64,000 bases of DNA from Haloglomus halophilum. Lineage in GTDB: Archaea; Halobacteriota; Halobacteria; Halobacteriales; Haloarculaceae. The translations under genes and the position numbers were made by a program. This document shows, piece after piece, positions 1-8,216 of this stretch. Within the stretch, counting starts at the first letter, position 1. Every line of letters begins with the position of its first letter. The stretch is from positions 558,001 through 622,000 of the forward strand of contig NZ_CP101166.1 of assembly GCF_024298885.1 (NCBI RefSeq), in the 5' to 3' direction. The notes beneath the pieces are model-generated. The model did not search any database. It saw nothing but the letters and a program-made list of their open reading frames with translations, and had not been told where the DNA came from.

Positions 1-49
1 GTAGCTCTTCGAGCTTCTCCTGGGCCTCCGGCGGAAGGTTACCCTGCAT
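1..49 (-). CDS. pfdB: Prefoldin subunit beta (5' end only)
   Basis: Only the first 16 codons lie in the window; the gene runs off the left edge. The minus-strand translation begins MQGNLPPEAQEKLEEL, the characteristic start of archaeal prefoldin beta, a coiled-coil chaperone subunit that delivers unfolded proteins to the thermosome. It is the fourth gene of an rpl37ae-rpoP-pcc1-pfdB run, an arrangement familiar in haloarchaea, which strengthens the call despite the short length. Confidence 0.85.
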   Translation of the reverse strand, partial: MQGNLPPEAQEKLEEL

Positions 50-143
50 ACCTGTCGGCTCGGGTTCGCCCGTGAAAAACCCCCGCTTCTCGGGCTCACG
101 GCGACCCCACCCATCGCGACCCGCGGCCGGGCGACCCAGCTGG

Positions 144-428
144 TCACTCCAGTGCCGCCGCTCGGGTGCGGTCAGCCACGTCGACCAGAGAGGTCCACGT
201 GTTCAGCCCGGCCCGGAGCGCGGTCAGGTCGGCCGCCCGGACCGTCACACGGACGGTGCTCCCCTCGCGAGCGACGGCCGCGGTGCTGCGGTCGCCGTCG
301 ATGCGGTCGATGTCCTGCCGGAGGCTGGTCGTGACCAGCGCGGCCGCTTCGGGGTCGTCGTAGGAGCAGTCGAGAACGGTCTCGTGTGGGAACCGGTCGC
401 CGGGCGGGGTGTCAGCGGCGTCGGGCAC
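144..428 (-). CDS. pcc1: KEOPS complex subunit Pcc1
   Basis: A 94-residue protein matching the size and pattern of haloarchaeal Pcc1, the dimerisation subunit of KEOPS, which makes the t6A37 modification of ANN-decoding tRNAs. Visible features are the N-terminal strand HETVLDCSYDD, a central helix rich in Asp/Arg, and the C-terminal helix DLTALRAGLNTWTSLVDVAD typical of the family. It starts 3 bases after the rpoP stop, so it is probably translated from the rpl37ae operon message. The call rests on family pattern plus operon position; no catalytic residues are expected. Confidence 0.85.
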   Translation of the reverse strand: MPDAADTPPGDRFPHETVLDCSYDDPEAAALVTTSLRQDIDRIDGDRSTAAVAREGSTVRVTVRAADLTALRAGLNTWTSLVDVADRTRAAALE

Positions 429-431
429 CTG

Positions 432-566
432 TCAGTGAACGTCGATCTCTTTCACGTCACGGCTCCGCTCCTTCAGCAGGACGCGGTGGCCACAGTACGG
501 ACAGCGGACGCCGCCGTACTCGTCCAGTTCGACGTCGCGCTTGCAGCGGGAGCACTTGTAGCTCAT
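432..566 (-). CDS. rpoP: DNA-directed RNA polymerase subunit P (Rpo12)
   Basis: A 44-residue protein with a zinc ribbon formed by Cys5, Cys8, Cys22 and Cys25 (CSRC...CPYC), followed by the basic stretch [16 protein letters not shown]. This is the archaeal counterpart of eukaryotic Rpb12/ABC10-alpha, a small assembly subunit of RNA polymerase. It begins 3 bases after the end of rpl37ae and ends 3 bases before pcc1. Confidence 0.95.
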   Translation of the reverse strand: MSYKCSRCKRDVELDEYGGVRCPYCGHRVLLKERSRDVKEIDVH

Positions 567-569
567 CGG

Positions 570-842
570 TTATGCTTCGTCGGCTTCCTCGCCACCGGAC
601 AGAGCCGCGCGGAGCGAGCGGCGGACCGTCTTGCCCGCGGGGGTCTGGGCGCGGTAGGCGCCACCGGTGAACTTCTCGCCCGTCTCCTCGTCCACCCAGA
701 TGCCGGTGCCGACGCGCTTGACATCGTTGCCGTCGACCGTCGCACTGTTCGTGTCAGCCTCGATCTCGGCGACGCGGCGACGCGAGACACGTCCGTAGCG
801 CGCACCGAAACGGCCCGCACTACCCGTCTTGCTCTTGGCCAT
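570..842 (-). CDS. rpl37ae: 50S ribosomal protein L37Ae (cysteine-free variant)
   Basis: A 90-residue large-subunit protein. The N-terminus [23 protein letters not shown] and the later [13 protein letters not shown] and [15 protein letters not shown] blocks align with archaeal L37Ae (L43e). Characterised members carry two CxxC pairs that bind zinc just before and after GTGIW. Here both pairs are absent ([20 protein letters not shown]) and the protein contains no cysteine at all. It heads the operon, with a TATA-like element at 868-876 about 26 bases upstream of the ATG, consistent with a leaderless transcript. The family call is firm; the loss of zinc ligands is unusual. Confidence 0.93.
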   Translation of the reverse strand: MAKSKTGSAGRFGARYGRVSRRRVAEIEADTNSATVDGNDVKRVGTGIWVDEETGEKFTGGAYRAQTPAGKTVRRSLRAALSGGEEADEA

Positions 843-867
843 AGTACCCGACCGTGCGGCCCTCGCC

Positions 868-876
868 CGTATAAGC
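868..876 (-). promoter_or_regulatory. TATA-like element of the rpl37ae operon
   Basis: Minus-strand GCTTATACG centred about 28 bases before the ATG at 842, the spacing expected for a leaderless haloarchaeal transcript of rpl37ae-rpoP-pcc1-pfdB. Confidence 0.5.
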
Positions 877-925
877 CCTGCGAGTTCGAGTACGGCGGGC
901 CAGCGCGGAGCCGCCGGTCACGACA

Positions 926-1111
926 TCAGTCGGCGCCCGCATCCTCGCGCCGGTCGAGATAGTCGTTCAGGAGGAGGGGCGAGACGACGCCGACGCCGAG
1001 GATGATGGCGGAGACGGCCCAGCTCGGTGCGTCGAACTGCAACGCGGCGTACGCGGAGAGGAGGGCGAACACGATGAACGCGATGCCGATCCGGTTCTCG
1101 CGGGAGAGCAC
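926..1111 (-). CDS. Small two-helix membrane protein, function unknown
   Basis: The GTG at 1111 gives a 61-residue protein starting LSRENRIGIAF; an upstream in-frame ATG at 1177 would add 22 residues of poor-quality sequence and is less likely. Two hydrophobic segments are evident (about residues 7-22 and 30-46), followed by a charged tail LLNDYLDRREDAGAD. Short proteins of this shape are common and uncharacterised in haloarchaea. It lies downstream of the divergent phosphate permease and upstream of the rpl37ae operon with no clear operon link. Confidence 0.55.
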   Translation of the reverse strand: MLSRENRIGIAFIVFALLSAYAALQFDAPSWAVSAIILGVGVVSPLLLNDYLDRREDAGAD

Positions 1112-1299
1112 ACCGGGAGCACGGGACCGAGCCAGGAAAGGGTTTCTCGGCGCCGAGCTGAGCCCTCCGAACCCCATTCGCTACGGAACCCGACATCGAC
1201 TGTACGCGAATCTCGGACCTTATGCCCCCACTACGAATATTACGGCCACATTTAGGATGCAACAGAAAATACAACTCGACGAGGGAACGTTTCCAGTAG

Positions 1300-2562
1300 A
1301 TGTCTCGGTATGTCGAAGGAGTACCGCTTAACTGCAATCGTCTCGAAGCCCGCGCCGTGATAGCGCCGCTCCTCGTCGTGGGGTTGCTGGTCGCGGCGTT
1401 CGTCGGCTTCAACATCGGCGGCTCCTCGACCGGCGTCGCCTTCGGTCCAGCCGTCGGTAGCGACACGGTCTCGAAGACCGCAGCCGCCGGCCTGATGACC
1501 GCGTTCGCCCTGCTCGGCGGCTACACCGTCGGGAAGAACGTCATCCGGACGATGGGCGGTGAGATCGTCCCGGCCTCGAAGTTCACGCTGGCTGCCTCGG
1601 TCGCCGTGCTGTTCTTCGTCGGGCTGGCGCTGCTGGTGTCGAACCTGTTCGGCGTCCCCGCCTCCACGTCGATGACCGCCGTCGGCGCCATCGCCGGACT
1701 GGGTGTCGCCACGGATTCCATCGTCTGGCCCGTCATGGGCCGCATCGTCTCGTGGTGGCTGGTCGCCCCCATCGCCGCGTTCTGGGTCTGTGCGGTCATC
1801 GGGCGCTACCTCTACCCGTACCTCGACGCGAAGGTACCGCTCGACTCGGCCGGCGGCGTCATCGAACGGCGCTACGCGGGCCCGGTCCCGTACCCCGCCC
1901 GCGCGCCCGGCGCCGCGATGAAGGACGTCGTCGGCGTCGTCCTCGTCGTCGCCATCGCCTGCTACATGGCCTTCTCCGCCGGCGCGTCGAACGTCGCGAA
2001 CGCGGTCGCACCGCTGGTCGGGAGCGAGGCCATCAGGCCGAACACCGGCGTCCTCCTCGCGGGCGGCGCCATCGGCGTCGGCGCGTTCACCATCGCACGC
2101 CGGACGCTGGACACGGTCGGCAACGACCTGACGGACCTGCCGCTGCTGGCCGCGCTCATCGTGGAGACGGTGGCGGCCTCGCTCATCACCTTCCTGTCGT
2201 TCATCGGCATCCCCGCCTCGCTCGCGGTGTCGGCGACGATGTCCATCGTCGGCCTCGGGTGGGGCCGTGCCACCCGGACGACGACGCTCTCGGAGGCCGC
2301 CGGCGCGGCGATGGCCGGCGAGGAGCCGACCGCGACGGCCCGCGTGGACGCACTGGCCGCGGACGGACAGGGCGGCAGTGGCGGGGACGGCACCGAGACG
2401 CAGGCCGTGCCCCGCATCGGCGAGGAGGACCCCGACGACCTCGCCGCCACGGAGCTGTTCGACCCCGCCACCACCGGCCGCGTCATCGTCCTCTGGATCA
2501 TGACCCCCTCCATCTCCGCGGCGGCCTCGTTCCTCCTCTTCGAGTACGCCCCGTTCTTCTGA
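1300..2562 (+). CDS. Inorganic phosphate permease, PiT family
   Basis: A multi-spanning membrane protein of about 420 residues with the two inverted PiT signature repeats: GFNIGGSSTG near residues 36-45 and FSAGASNVANAVAP from residue 225. PiT proteins carry metal-phosphate in symport with H+ or Na+. A hydrophilic acidic loop (about residues 340-390) sits before the last helix. The ATG at 1300 follows an AT-rich stretch (1264-1275). A GTG at 1357, 27 bases after CGCTTAA, gives a start directly before the first helix and may be the true one. Monocistronic by spacing. Sulphate permeases share the fold, so substrate is inferred from family. Confidence 0.85.
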   Translation: MSRYVEGVPLNCNRLEARAVIAPLLVVGLLVAAFVGFNIGGSSTGVAFGPAVGSDTVSKTAAAGLMTAFALLGGYTVGKNVIRTMGGEIVPASKFTLAASVAVLFFVGLALLVSNLFGVPASTSMTAVGAIAGLGVATDSIVWPVMGRIVSWWLVAPIAAFWVCAVIGRYLYPYLDAKVPLDSAGGVIERRYAGPVPYPARAPGAAMKDVVGVVLVVAIACYMAFSAGASNVANAVAPLVGSEAIRPNTGVLLAGGAIGVGAFTIARRTLDTVGNDLTDLPLLAALIVETVAASLITFLSFIGIPASLAVSATMSIVGLGWGRATRTTTLSEAAGAAMAGEEPTATARVDALAADGQGGSGGDGTETQAVPRIGEEDPDDLAATELFDPATTGRVIVLWIMTPSISAAASFLLFEYAPFF

Positions 2563-2665
2563 GATAGCCACCCCGAACCGGCTTCCGGTCGACAAACGTC
2601 CAGCAAACCGGTTTAGGGCCGCCTAACAGTAGCTTTGAAGGTAGGGGCGGGCGTACCGGTGAGCG

Positions 2666-3055
2666 ATGCCTACAGTAGAATACCTCAACTACGAGGTCGT
2701 CGAGGACAACGGCTGGGATATGTACGACGACCCCGTCTTCGACGAGGCCGCGGACATGAGCCTCGACGACGAGGACTACGGCGAGCTGGACGTCAACGAG
2801 GGCGAGTACATCCTCGAGGCCGCCGAGGCCCAGGGCTACGACTGGCCCTTCTCGTGCCGGGCCGGCGCGTGTGCGAACTGCGCCGCCATCGTCCTCGAGG
2901 GCGACATCGACATGGACATGCAGCAGATCCTCTCCGACGAGGAGGTCGACGAGAAGAACGTCCGCCTGACCTGCATCGGGTCGCCCGCGGCCGACACCGT
3001 CCGCATCGTCTACAACGCCAAGCATCTGGACTACCTCCAGAACCGCGTCATCTAG
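2666..3055 (+). CDS. fer: Halophilic plant-type 2Fe-2S ferredoxin
   Basis: A 129-residue acidic ferredoxin. The cluster ligands are Cys64, Cys69, Cys72 (CRAGACANC) and Cys103 (LTCIG), the spacing found in the Halobacterium and Haloarcula ferredoxins, and the N-terminal acidic insertion (residues 18-45) is the hyperacidic helical domain of the halophilic type. It serves as electron carrier for 2-oxoacid:ferredoxin oxidoreductases in the cytoplasm. Monocistronic. Confidence 0.95.
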   Translation: MPTVEYLNYEVVEDNGWDMYDDPVFDEAADMSLDDEDYGELDVNEGEYILEAAEAQGYDWPFSCRAGACANCAAIVLEGDIDMDMQQILSDEEVDEKNVRLTCIGSPAADTVRIVYNAKHLDYLQNRVI

Positions 3056-3191
3056 CGCCGCGTCTCCCGTCTTCGAGTCGAGAAGCCGTCCTGCAGTCAC
3101 AACCGCAGCAGCGGGCTATGCGACGCGCCCAACGGGGCCGCGCCGTCGGCCGCCACGGCTGTATTATCTTCGCGCGCAGCACTCACCACAC

Positions 3192-3290
3192 ATGGACTGG
3201 GCCGACCTGTTCGACCGGGGCGACGAGTACGGCGTCAGCGTCGCAGCCGTCCGCGAATCGCTCGCCGTACAGCGAGAAGAACGCTCGTAG
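3192..3290 (+). CDS. Possible 32-residue protein
   Basis: ATG at 3192 to TAG at 3288-3290 encodes MDWADLFDRGDEYGVSVAAV plus a short basic end. The composition is acidic, and an AT-rich GTATTATC element lies about 30 bases upstream at 3161-3168. Short acidic proteins of this shape are seen in haloarchaea, but no function or domain is visible. It could be a chance frame in the gap between ferredoxin and the propeller gene. Confidence 0.4.
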   Translation: MDWADLFDRGDEYGVSVAAVRESLAVQREERS

Positions 3291-3356
3291 CTCAACAGCC
3301 CCAGCACGCCGAGGCGTCGGTTCGGGTGAACTAACTACAGGGGACTGGAACTCCGA

Positions 3357-4769
3357 GTGAACCAAACGATGAGTCAGCAGGAGGCGGGAACGATGGCGTG
3401 GAGGACTCGTCTCGTCGAGGCACGACACGAGGTGCGGGGCTCGCCGACGGTGGTCGATGGAACGGTCTTCGTGGGGTGCAGCGACCGTCTGTGCGCCATC
3501 GACGCCGACACGGGCGAGCAGCGATGGCAGTTCCGCCCGAACGTCCAGGGGAAGGGGCTGGTCTCCTCGGCTGCGGTGGTCGGCGATGTCGTCTGTGCCA
3601 ACTTCGAACACTTCAACCAGAAAGAGCGCCTGTACGCGGTCGATATCGCCACCGGCGAGCAGCGGTGGGAGTTCGCCGAGCAGTCCCTCGGCATCGAGGG
3701 GTCGCCGACGGCCGCCGACGGGACCGTCTACGTGGCGGGGGAGAACCACGGGACGGAAGGGGACACACTGTACGCGCTCGACGCCGACACCGGCAGGGTG
3801 CAGTGGCGGTTCAACCGGCGGGACGTGGGCTGGACGGGCGCGTCGCCGACGGTGGCTGACGGAGCCGTCTACATCAGCGGGGACTCGACGTACGGCCTGT
3901 ACGCGGTCGACGCCGCTACGGGCAGCGAGGAGTGGACCTTCGAGGAGTCGGAGTGGGCCCCGTACTCGTCGCCGACGGTGGCCGACGGAACGGTCTACTT
4001 CGCAAGCAAGGACCTGTACGCAGTCGACGCCGACACCGGGCGCGAGGAGTGGACGTTCACCGGTACCGATGACGGGACCTACTCGTCGCCGACGGTGTAC
4101 GCAGGGACGGTCTACATCGGAAGCCCCGACGGGACGCTCTTCGCCGTCTCGGCGACCTCGGGACACCGGGAGTGGACGTTCACGGTTCCGACCGGGCTGC
4201 GCCGCAGCTCCCCGACGGCTGCCGACGGGACGGTCTACATCAACGGGACGGACGGCGGCGTGTACGCGCTCGATGCCGACACCGGCGCGCAGGAGTGGAC
4301 CTGCTCGCGGGTCGCCGGTGCCAACAGGTCCTCACCGACCGTGGTCGACGGGACGCTGTACGCCGGGACGAACGGCGGCCAGGTGGTCGCCGTCAGAGCC
4401 GCCGGCACCAGCGAGGGGTCGCGGGTGCTGCTCGGCACGCTGGGCCATCACCACCGACGGGCGACCGACGACCCGACGTTCGGCGCCGGACGCTCGCTTC
4501 CCGGGTCGGACCTGGCCTCGACGGTCCGTTCGGCCGTCGGCGACCTCGTGACGTCGGACGACGGGGACACGACGATGGGGACGGCAACCGAGACGGCGAC
4601 GGGGCGCGACGACGCGGAAGCACCCGGCGACGCGGAAGCACCCGACGACGCGACCACCGAGACTGGTGTCGGGGACGACCGCTCGACGGCACCCTGCCCC
4701 ACCTGTGGCGAGGCGGTCGAGGAAGGGGACGGGCCGACCTTCTGTCCGGCGTGTGGCACCCGGATGTGA
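3357..4769 (+). CDS. Cytoplasmic PQQ-type beta-propeller with C-terminal zinc ribbon
   Basis: A 470-residue protein (GTG start at 3357; ATG at 3369 is an alternative). Residues 1-350 contain about eight repeats of the form SSPTVADGTVYxxxxDGxLYAVDADTGxxxW, the PQQ/BamB-type blade motif. A low-complexity acidic linker with two copies of GDAEAPDDA follows. Cys447, Cys450, Cys463 and Cys466 then form a zinc ribbon ending in FCPACGTRM. No signal peptide or Tat motif is present, so it should stay in the cytoplasm, unlike most BamB-like propellers. It may be a scaffold or binding protein; the ligand is unknown and enzymatic PQQ binding is doubtful. Confidence 0.8.
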   Translation: MNQTMSQQEAGTMAWRTRLVEARHEVRGSPTVVDGTVFVGCSDRLCAIDADTGEQRWQFRPNVQGKGLVSSAAVVGDVVCANFEHFNQKERLYAVDIATGEQRWEFAEQSLGIEGSPTAADGTVYVAGENHGTEGDTLYALDADTGRVQWRFNRRDVGWTGASPTVADGAVYISGDSTYGLYAVDAATGSEEWTFEESEWAPYSSPTVADGTVYFASKDLYAVDADTGREEWTFTGTDDGTYSSPTVYAGTVYIGSPDGTLFAVSATSGHREWTFTVPTGLRRSSPTAADGTVYINGTDGGVYALDADTGAQEWTCSRVAGANRSSPTVVDGTLYAGTNGGQVVAVRAAGTSEGSRVLLGTLGHHHRRATDDPTFGAGRSLPGSDLASTVRSAVGDLVTSDDGDTTMGTATETATGRDDAEAPGDAEAPDDATTETGVGDDRSTAPCPTCGEAVEEGDGPTFCPACGTRM

Positions 4770-4845
4770 GCCGTCGCCGGGTCACCGCGGCGCCGCCCGG
4801 GATGGGACCCCATCGTTTATCGCCGTCCTCGTCCCCACGGCTGGC

Positions 4846-5388
4846 ATGGACCGGACCGAGCGCCCGAACCCCGCCCGCGTCGTGGCCGACGCCGACGTGC
4901 TCGCGGCCGACCTGCTGTGTGGCGGGCCGGCCGACGCCACGCCCGACGCGGAGCGGCTCGACGCAGCCGGCGACGGCGCCGCGGCCCGTGCCGCGCTCGA
5001 CCAGCTCCGTGCACACTCGTGGGCGACGCTGGTCGCTACCGAGACGCTGCTCGACGACGCGGAGGCCGTCATCGTCGACCTCGCGGACCCCGGGCTGGCG
5101 GCGGACTGGCGCGAGCGCATCGGGGACTGGGCCACGGTCGTCGACCCCAGCGCCGGCGGTCAGCCTGCACTCGTGGCAGCCCACGCCGGCCCTGCAGCAC
5201 ACATTCTCACCTTCGAGGAATCACTCGCGAGCGCGGGCTCGGGCGCGAACCTCCGCAAGCATCTCGACGTCTCGGTGCGGCACCCCCGCGCGTTCGCCCG
5301 GGTGTTCGACGCCGCCGCGCTGTGGGCCGCCGTCCACGACGCCGCCCCCGACGAGTATCCGGGGCCGGACCGGGACCCGCGGGCGTGA
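4846..5388 (+). CDS. Haloarchaeal PIN-like hypothetical protein (DUF7384-type)
   Basis: A 180-residue protein from the ATG at 4846; CATCGTTTATC at 4811-4821 can serve as its TATA element. It begins RVVADADVLAADLLCGG, resembling the first acidic motif of PIN-domain nucleases, and later has an ILTFEE segment and acidic residues, but the full PIN active-site quartet cannot be confirmed by eye. I recognise it as a conserved haloarchaeal family without assigned function. It converges on the SDR gene 19 bases downstream, so both probably terminate in this gap. Confidence 0.65.
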   Translation: MDRTERPNPARVVADADVLAADLLCGGPADATPDAERLDAAGDGAAARAALDQLRAHSWATLVATETLLDDAEAVIVDLADPGLAADWRERIGDWATVVDPSAGGQPALVAAHAGPAAHILTFEESLASAGSGANLRKHLDVSVRHPRAFARVFDAAALWAAVHDAAPDEYPGPDRDPRA

Positions 5389-5406
5389 CCACTGCCCAGA
5401 ACCAAC

Positions 5407-6207
5407 TCAGGCCTCGTTCAGGCTCCGTGACAGCTTCCGCACCGTCGAGCGCGGGAGGAGCGGTACCACGCGGGAGAGGACCTTCAGGTCCGTCCCGGTG
5501 ACGACGACCGCCTCCCCGTCGTGGACACCCTCGTAGCCAGCCTCGGCGACATCGACCGCGTCCTGCCAGTTGATGCTCATCAGCCCGTCGTGCTCGCCGC
5601 CGCCGATGGGGGCGTCCTCGTTCTCGGCGCGTGCCTGGAACTCCGTCTCCACGGGCCCGGGGCAGAGCGCCGTCACGGTCACCCCGTCCTCCTTCAGCTC
5701 CTCGTGGAGCGCCTCCGAGAACGAGAGCAGGTACGCCTTGCTGGCGTAGTAGACGGCCATGAACGGCCCGGGCTGGAACGCCGCCGAGGAGGCGACGTTG
5801 AGGATACGGCCGTCACCGCGCTCGACCATGTCCGCGCCGAACAGTTTGGTGAGGTGCGACGGCGTCGTGATGTTGAGCTCTATCTGCAGCAGGTCCCGGT
5901 CGGCGGGGATGTCGGTGTACTTGCCCTGTGTACCGATGCCGACGTTGTTGACGAGCGTGTCCACCTCGATGCCCCGCTCCTCCGTGACCTCCTCGTACAG
6001 GTCTTCGCGGTTCTCCCGAGTTCCGAGGTCGGTCGGGACGACGTGGGCGGTGCTACCGTACTGCTCGAACTCGTTGGCGGCCTCCTGGAGTTTCTCCTCC
6101 CGGCGCGCGACGAGGACGAGGTCGTAGCCGTTCCGGGCGAATTCCTCGGCGATCGCGCGACCGATTCCGGCCGAGGCACCCGTCACGAGCGCGGTTCCGT
6201 GTGGCAT
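5407..6207 (-). CDS. SDR family NAD(P)-dependent oxidoreductase
   Basis: A 266-residue classical short-chain dehydrogenase. The cofactor motif TGASAGIG spans residues 9-16, NNVG is at 87-90, the catalytic Ser is at 140 or 141 (VASSAAF), and the active-site Tyr153 and Lys157 lie in YYASK. ARR at positions 34-36 after the second strand suggests NADP preference. It resembles the COG0300 (DltE-type) branch acting on unknown ketones or alcohols. Start chosen at MPHGTALVTG; the frame stays open further upstream through repeats but lacks coding character. Confidence 0.9.
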   Translation of the reverse strand: MPHGTALVTGASAGIGRAIAEEFARNGYDLVLVARREEKLQEAANEFEQYGSTAHVVPTDLGTRENREDLYEEVTEERGIEVDTLVNNVGIGTQGKYTDIPADRDLLQIELNITTPSHLTKLFGADMVERGDGRILNVASSAAFQPGPFMAVYYASKAYLLSFSEALHEELKEDGVTVTALCPGPVETEFQARAENEDAPIGGGEHDGLMSINWQDAVDVAEAGYEGVHDGEAVVVTGTDLKVLSRVVPLLPRSTVRKLSRSLNEA

Positions 6208-6833
6208 GTGTGGGTCGTTCGGCGTGTGGTGCGCGTATAGTTCTGACCTCTCGCGTGCAGCAGGGCGGGATAGTCGAGGTGGCGAGCCCGGTCTCCCCGA
6301 CGACGACGGAGACAGCTGAGCCGACGACGACGGAGACAGCTGAGCCGACGACGACGGAGACAGCTGAGCCGACGACGACGGAGACACCTGCGAAGCCCTC
6401 GTGCGCCCCGTTCCCCCGGCCAAGGGGCGGTTGGTCGGTCGACTGGTTCCGAACAGAGGAAGCGCGCGAGCGCGCTCCGACCGAGCCTCCCGAGCGAAGC
6501 GAGGGGGCGAGGCCTCACGCCGCGCTCGCGCGGGGAGGTTCGGGGACACTCTGCTCGTCCGGGACCACCATGCGCGAGCGCTCGGACGGACACCCGAATC
6601 CTGGTGGAATCGAAGGGCGAGCGCTCTCGATCCGTCCCCGGCGACGTAAGGACCGCAGGGAGCGCAGCGACCGAGGACCACAGCGAGCCGCGGGCGGTCG
6701 AGAGCGCGAGGGCTTCGTAGCAGTCTCCGACCCGTCACGCACCCCCGACCACGCCACCGACGTATCCCCGTGCCACCCACTCCCGCGACACCGACACGAC
6801 TTTTCCGACGACCCCAGAAACCACGGACAACAG
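6208..6833. other. 626-base gene-free region with repeats
   Basis: No convincing gene lies between the SDR start and serS, although frames stay open on both strands because of base composition. It holds a 24-bp tandem repeat at 6297-6392. It also holds GC-rich, degenerate, self-complementary tracts built on GAGCGAAGCGAG-like units (about 6460-6540 and 6655-6720), a type common in haloarchaeal intergenic DNA. The AT-poor run ends in CGACTTTTCCGA (about 6797-6808), a weak TATA-like element 26 bases before serS. Confidence 0.7.
6297..6392 (+). repeat. 24-bp tandem repeat, four copies
   Basis: The unit CCGACGACGACGGAGACAGC followed by TGAG is present three times exactly (6297-6368) and a fourth time with changes at its end (6369-6392). 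Read in frame it would give PTTTETAE repeats, but no gene with a plausible start or domain contains it. There are no spacers, so it is not a CRISPR array. Confidence 0.9.
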
Positions 6834-8216
6834 ATGATCCCCCGACAGTACCTCCGCGAGCATCCCGACGAGGTGCGCGCGGCACTCGACGCGCGCGGGT
6901 ACGACGACGTGGACGTTGATACGCTCCTCGCTGTCGACGAGGAGTGGCGCGACCTGAAGGCCGAGGGCGACGGCCTCCGCCACGAGCGCAACGAGGTGTC
7001 GAGCAAGATCGGCGAACTCAAACAGGAGGGCAAGGAGGATGAAGCCCAGGAGGCCATCGAGCAGTCACAGGAGCTCAAGGCCGAGATCGAGCGCGTCGAG
7101 GACCGCGCCGACGAACTGGAGGCGAAACTCGAACAGGGCCTGCTCGAACTCCCGCAGATCCCCCACGAGGATGTCCCCGTGGGCGCGGACGAGGCCGACA
7201 ACGTCGAGCGCCGGCGCGAGGGGTTCGACGACCCCCGCGACCTGCCCGACGAGGTGACGCCGCACTACGACCTCGGCGAGGAACTCGAGATCATCGACGA
7301 GGCCCGCGGCGCGAAGACGACCGGCGGCGGCTTCTACTTCCTGAAGGGCGAGGGCGCGCGCCTCGAACACGCACTCATCCAGTTCATGCTGGACGTCCAC
7401 CGCGAGCAGGACTACCACGACATCTTCCCGCCCGTCCCCGTCACGAGCGCGTCGATGCGCGGGACCGGCCAGCTGCCGAAGTTCAACCACGACGCCTACC
7501 GGGTCGGCGGCGCCGAACAGGAGGACTACACGGACGACGACCTGTGGCTCTGCCCGACCGCGGAGGTCCCGGTCACGAACATGCACCGCGAGGAGATCCT
7601 GCTGGACGACGACCTCCCGCTGAAGTACCAGGCCTACACGCCGAACTTCCGGCGCGAGGCCGGCGAACACGGCACGGAGACCCGCGGCATCGTCCGCGTC
7701 CACCAGTTCAACAAGGTCGAGCTCGTCAACTTCGTCCGGCCCGACGAATCGTACGACCGACTGGACGCGCTCATCGACGAGGCCTGCGAGGTCATCGACC
7801 GGCTCGGGCTGCCGTACCGCACGCTCGACCTCTGCACGGGCGACCTCACCTTCGCCTCGGCCCGCACCGTCGACATCGAGGTCTGGGCCCCCGGTACGGA
7901 CAGCGAGGACGGCCCCGAAGAGGGCGGCCGCTGGCTGGAGGTCTCCTCGGCGTCGAACTTCGAGGACTTCCAGGCCCGCCGCGCCGGCATCCAGTACCGC
8001 CCCGAGCGCCACGAGTCGGCCGAGTACCTCCACACGCTGAACGCGTCGGGGACCGCCGTCGGCCGCGTGATGGTCGCCATCCTCGAGTACTACCAGAACG
8101 AGGACGGTACCGTCGACGTGCCCGAACCGCTCCAGCCGTACATGGGTGGGACCGAGGTCATCGAGGGCCACGACCCCGTCGGGGAGTCGGCCGTCGGCGC
8201 CGGCGAGAAGGAGTAG
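6834..8216 (+). CDS. serS: Serine--tRNA ligase
   Basis: A 460-residue class II aminoacyl-tRNA synthetase. The N-terminal 110 residues form the long antiparallel coiled coil that grips the tRNA-Ser long arm. The catalytic core then shows the family signatures: TGQLPKF, LCPTAEVPVTN, motif 2 (TPNFRREAGEHG), LEVSSASNFEDFQARR, and motif 3 (LNASGTAVGRVMVAILEYYQ). It is the ordinary bacterial-type SerRS rather than the methanogen-specific form. Start chosen at MIPRQYLREHPDEVR, the canonical first residues; further upstream the frame remains open through repeats. Monocistronic. Confidence 0.97.
   Translation: MIPRQYLREHPDEVRAALDARGYDDVDVDTLLAVDEEWRDLKAEGDGLRHERNEVSSKIGELKQEGKEDEAQEAIEQSQELKAEIERVEDRADELEAKLEQGLLELPQIPHEDVPVGADEADNVERRREGFDDPRDLPDEVTPHYDLGEELEIIDEARGAKTTGGGFYFLKGEGARLEHALIQFMLDVHREQDYHDIFPPVPVTSASMRGTGQLPKFNHDAYRVGGAEQEDYTDDDLWLCPTAEVPVTNMHREEILLDDDLPLKYQAYTPNFRREAGEHGTETRGIVRVHQFNKVELVNFVRPDESYDRLDALIDEACEVIDRLGLPYRTLDLCTGDLTFASARTVDIEVWAPGTDSEDGPEEGGRWLEVSSASNFEDFQARRAGIQYRPERHESAEYLHTLNASGTAVGRVMVAILEYYQNEDGTVDVPEPLQPYMGGTEVIEGHDPVGESAVGAGEKE

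Noticed and set aside
1252..2595. Long open frame antisense to the phosphate permease
   Set aside because: It mirrors the permease codons, is Arg/Asp/Gly-rich without domains, and is a product of high GC content.
6297..6392. Possible CRISPR array
   Set aside because: The 24-bp units are directly abutting with no spacers, and no cas genes are present.
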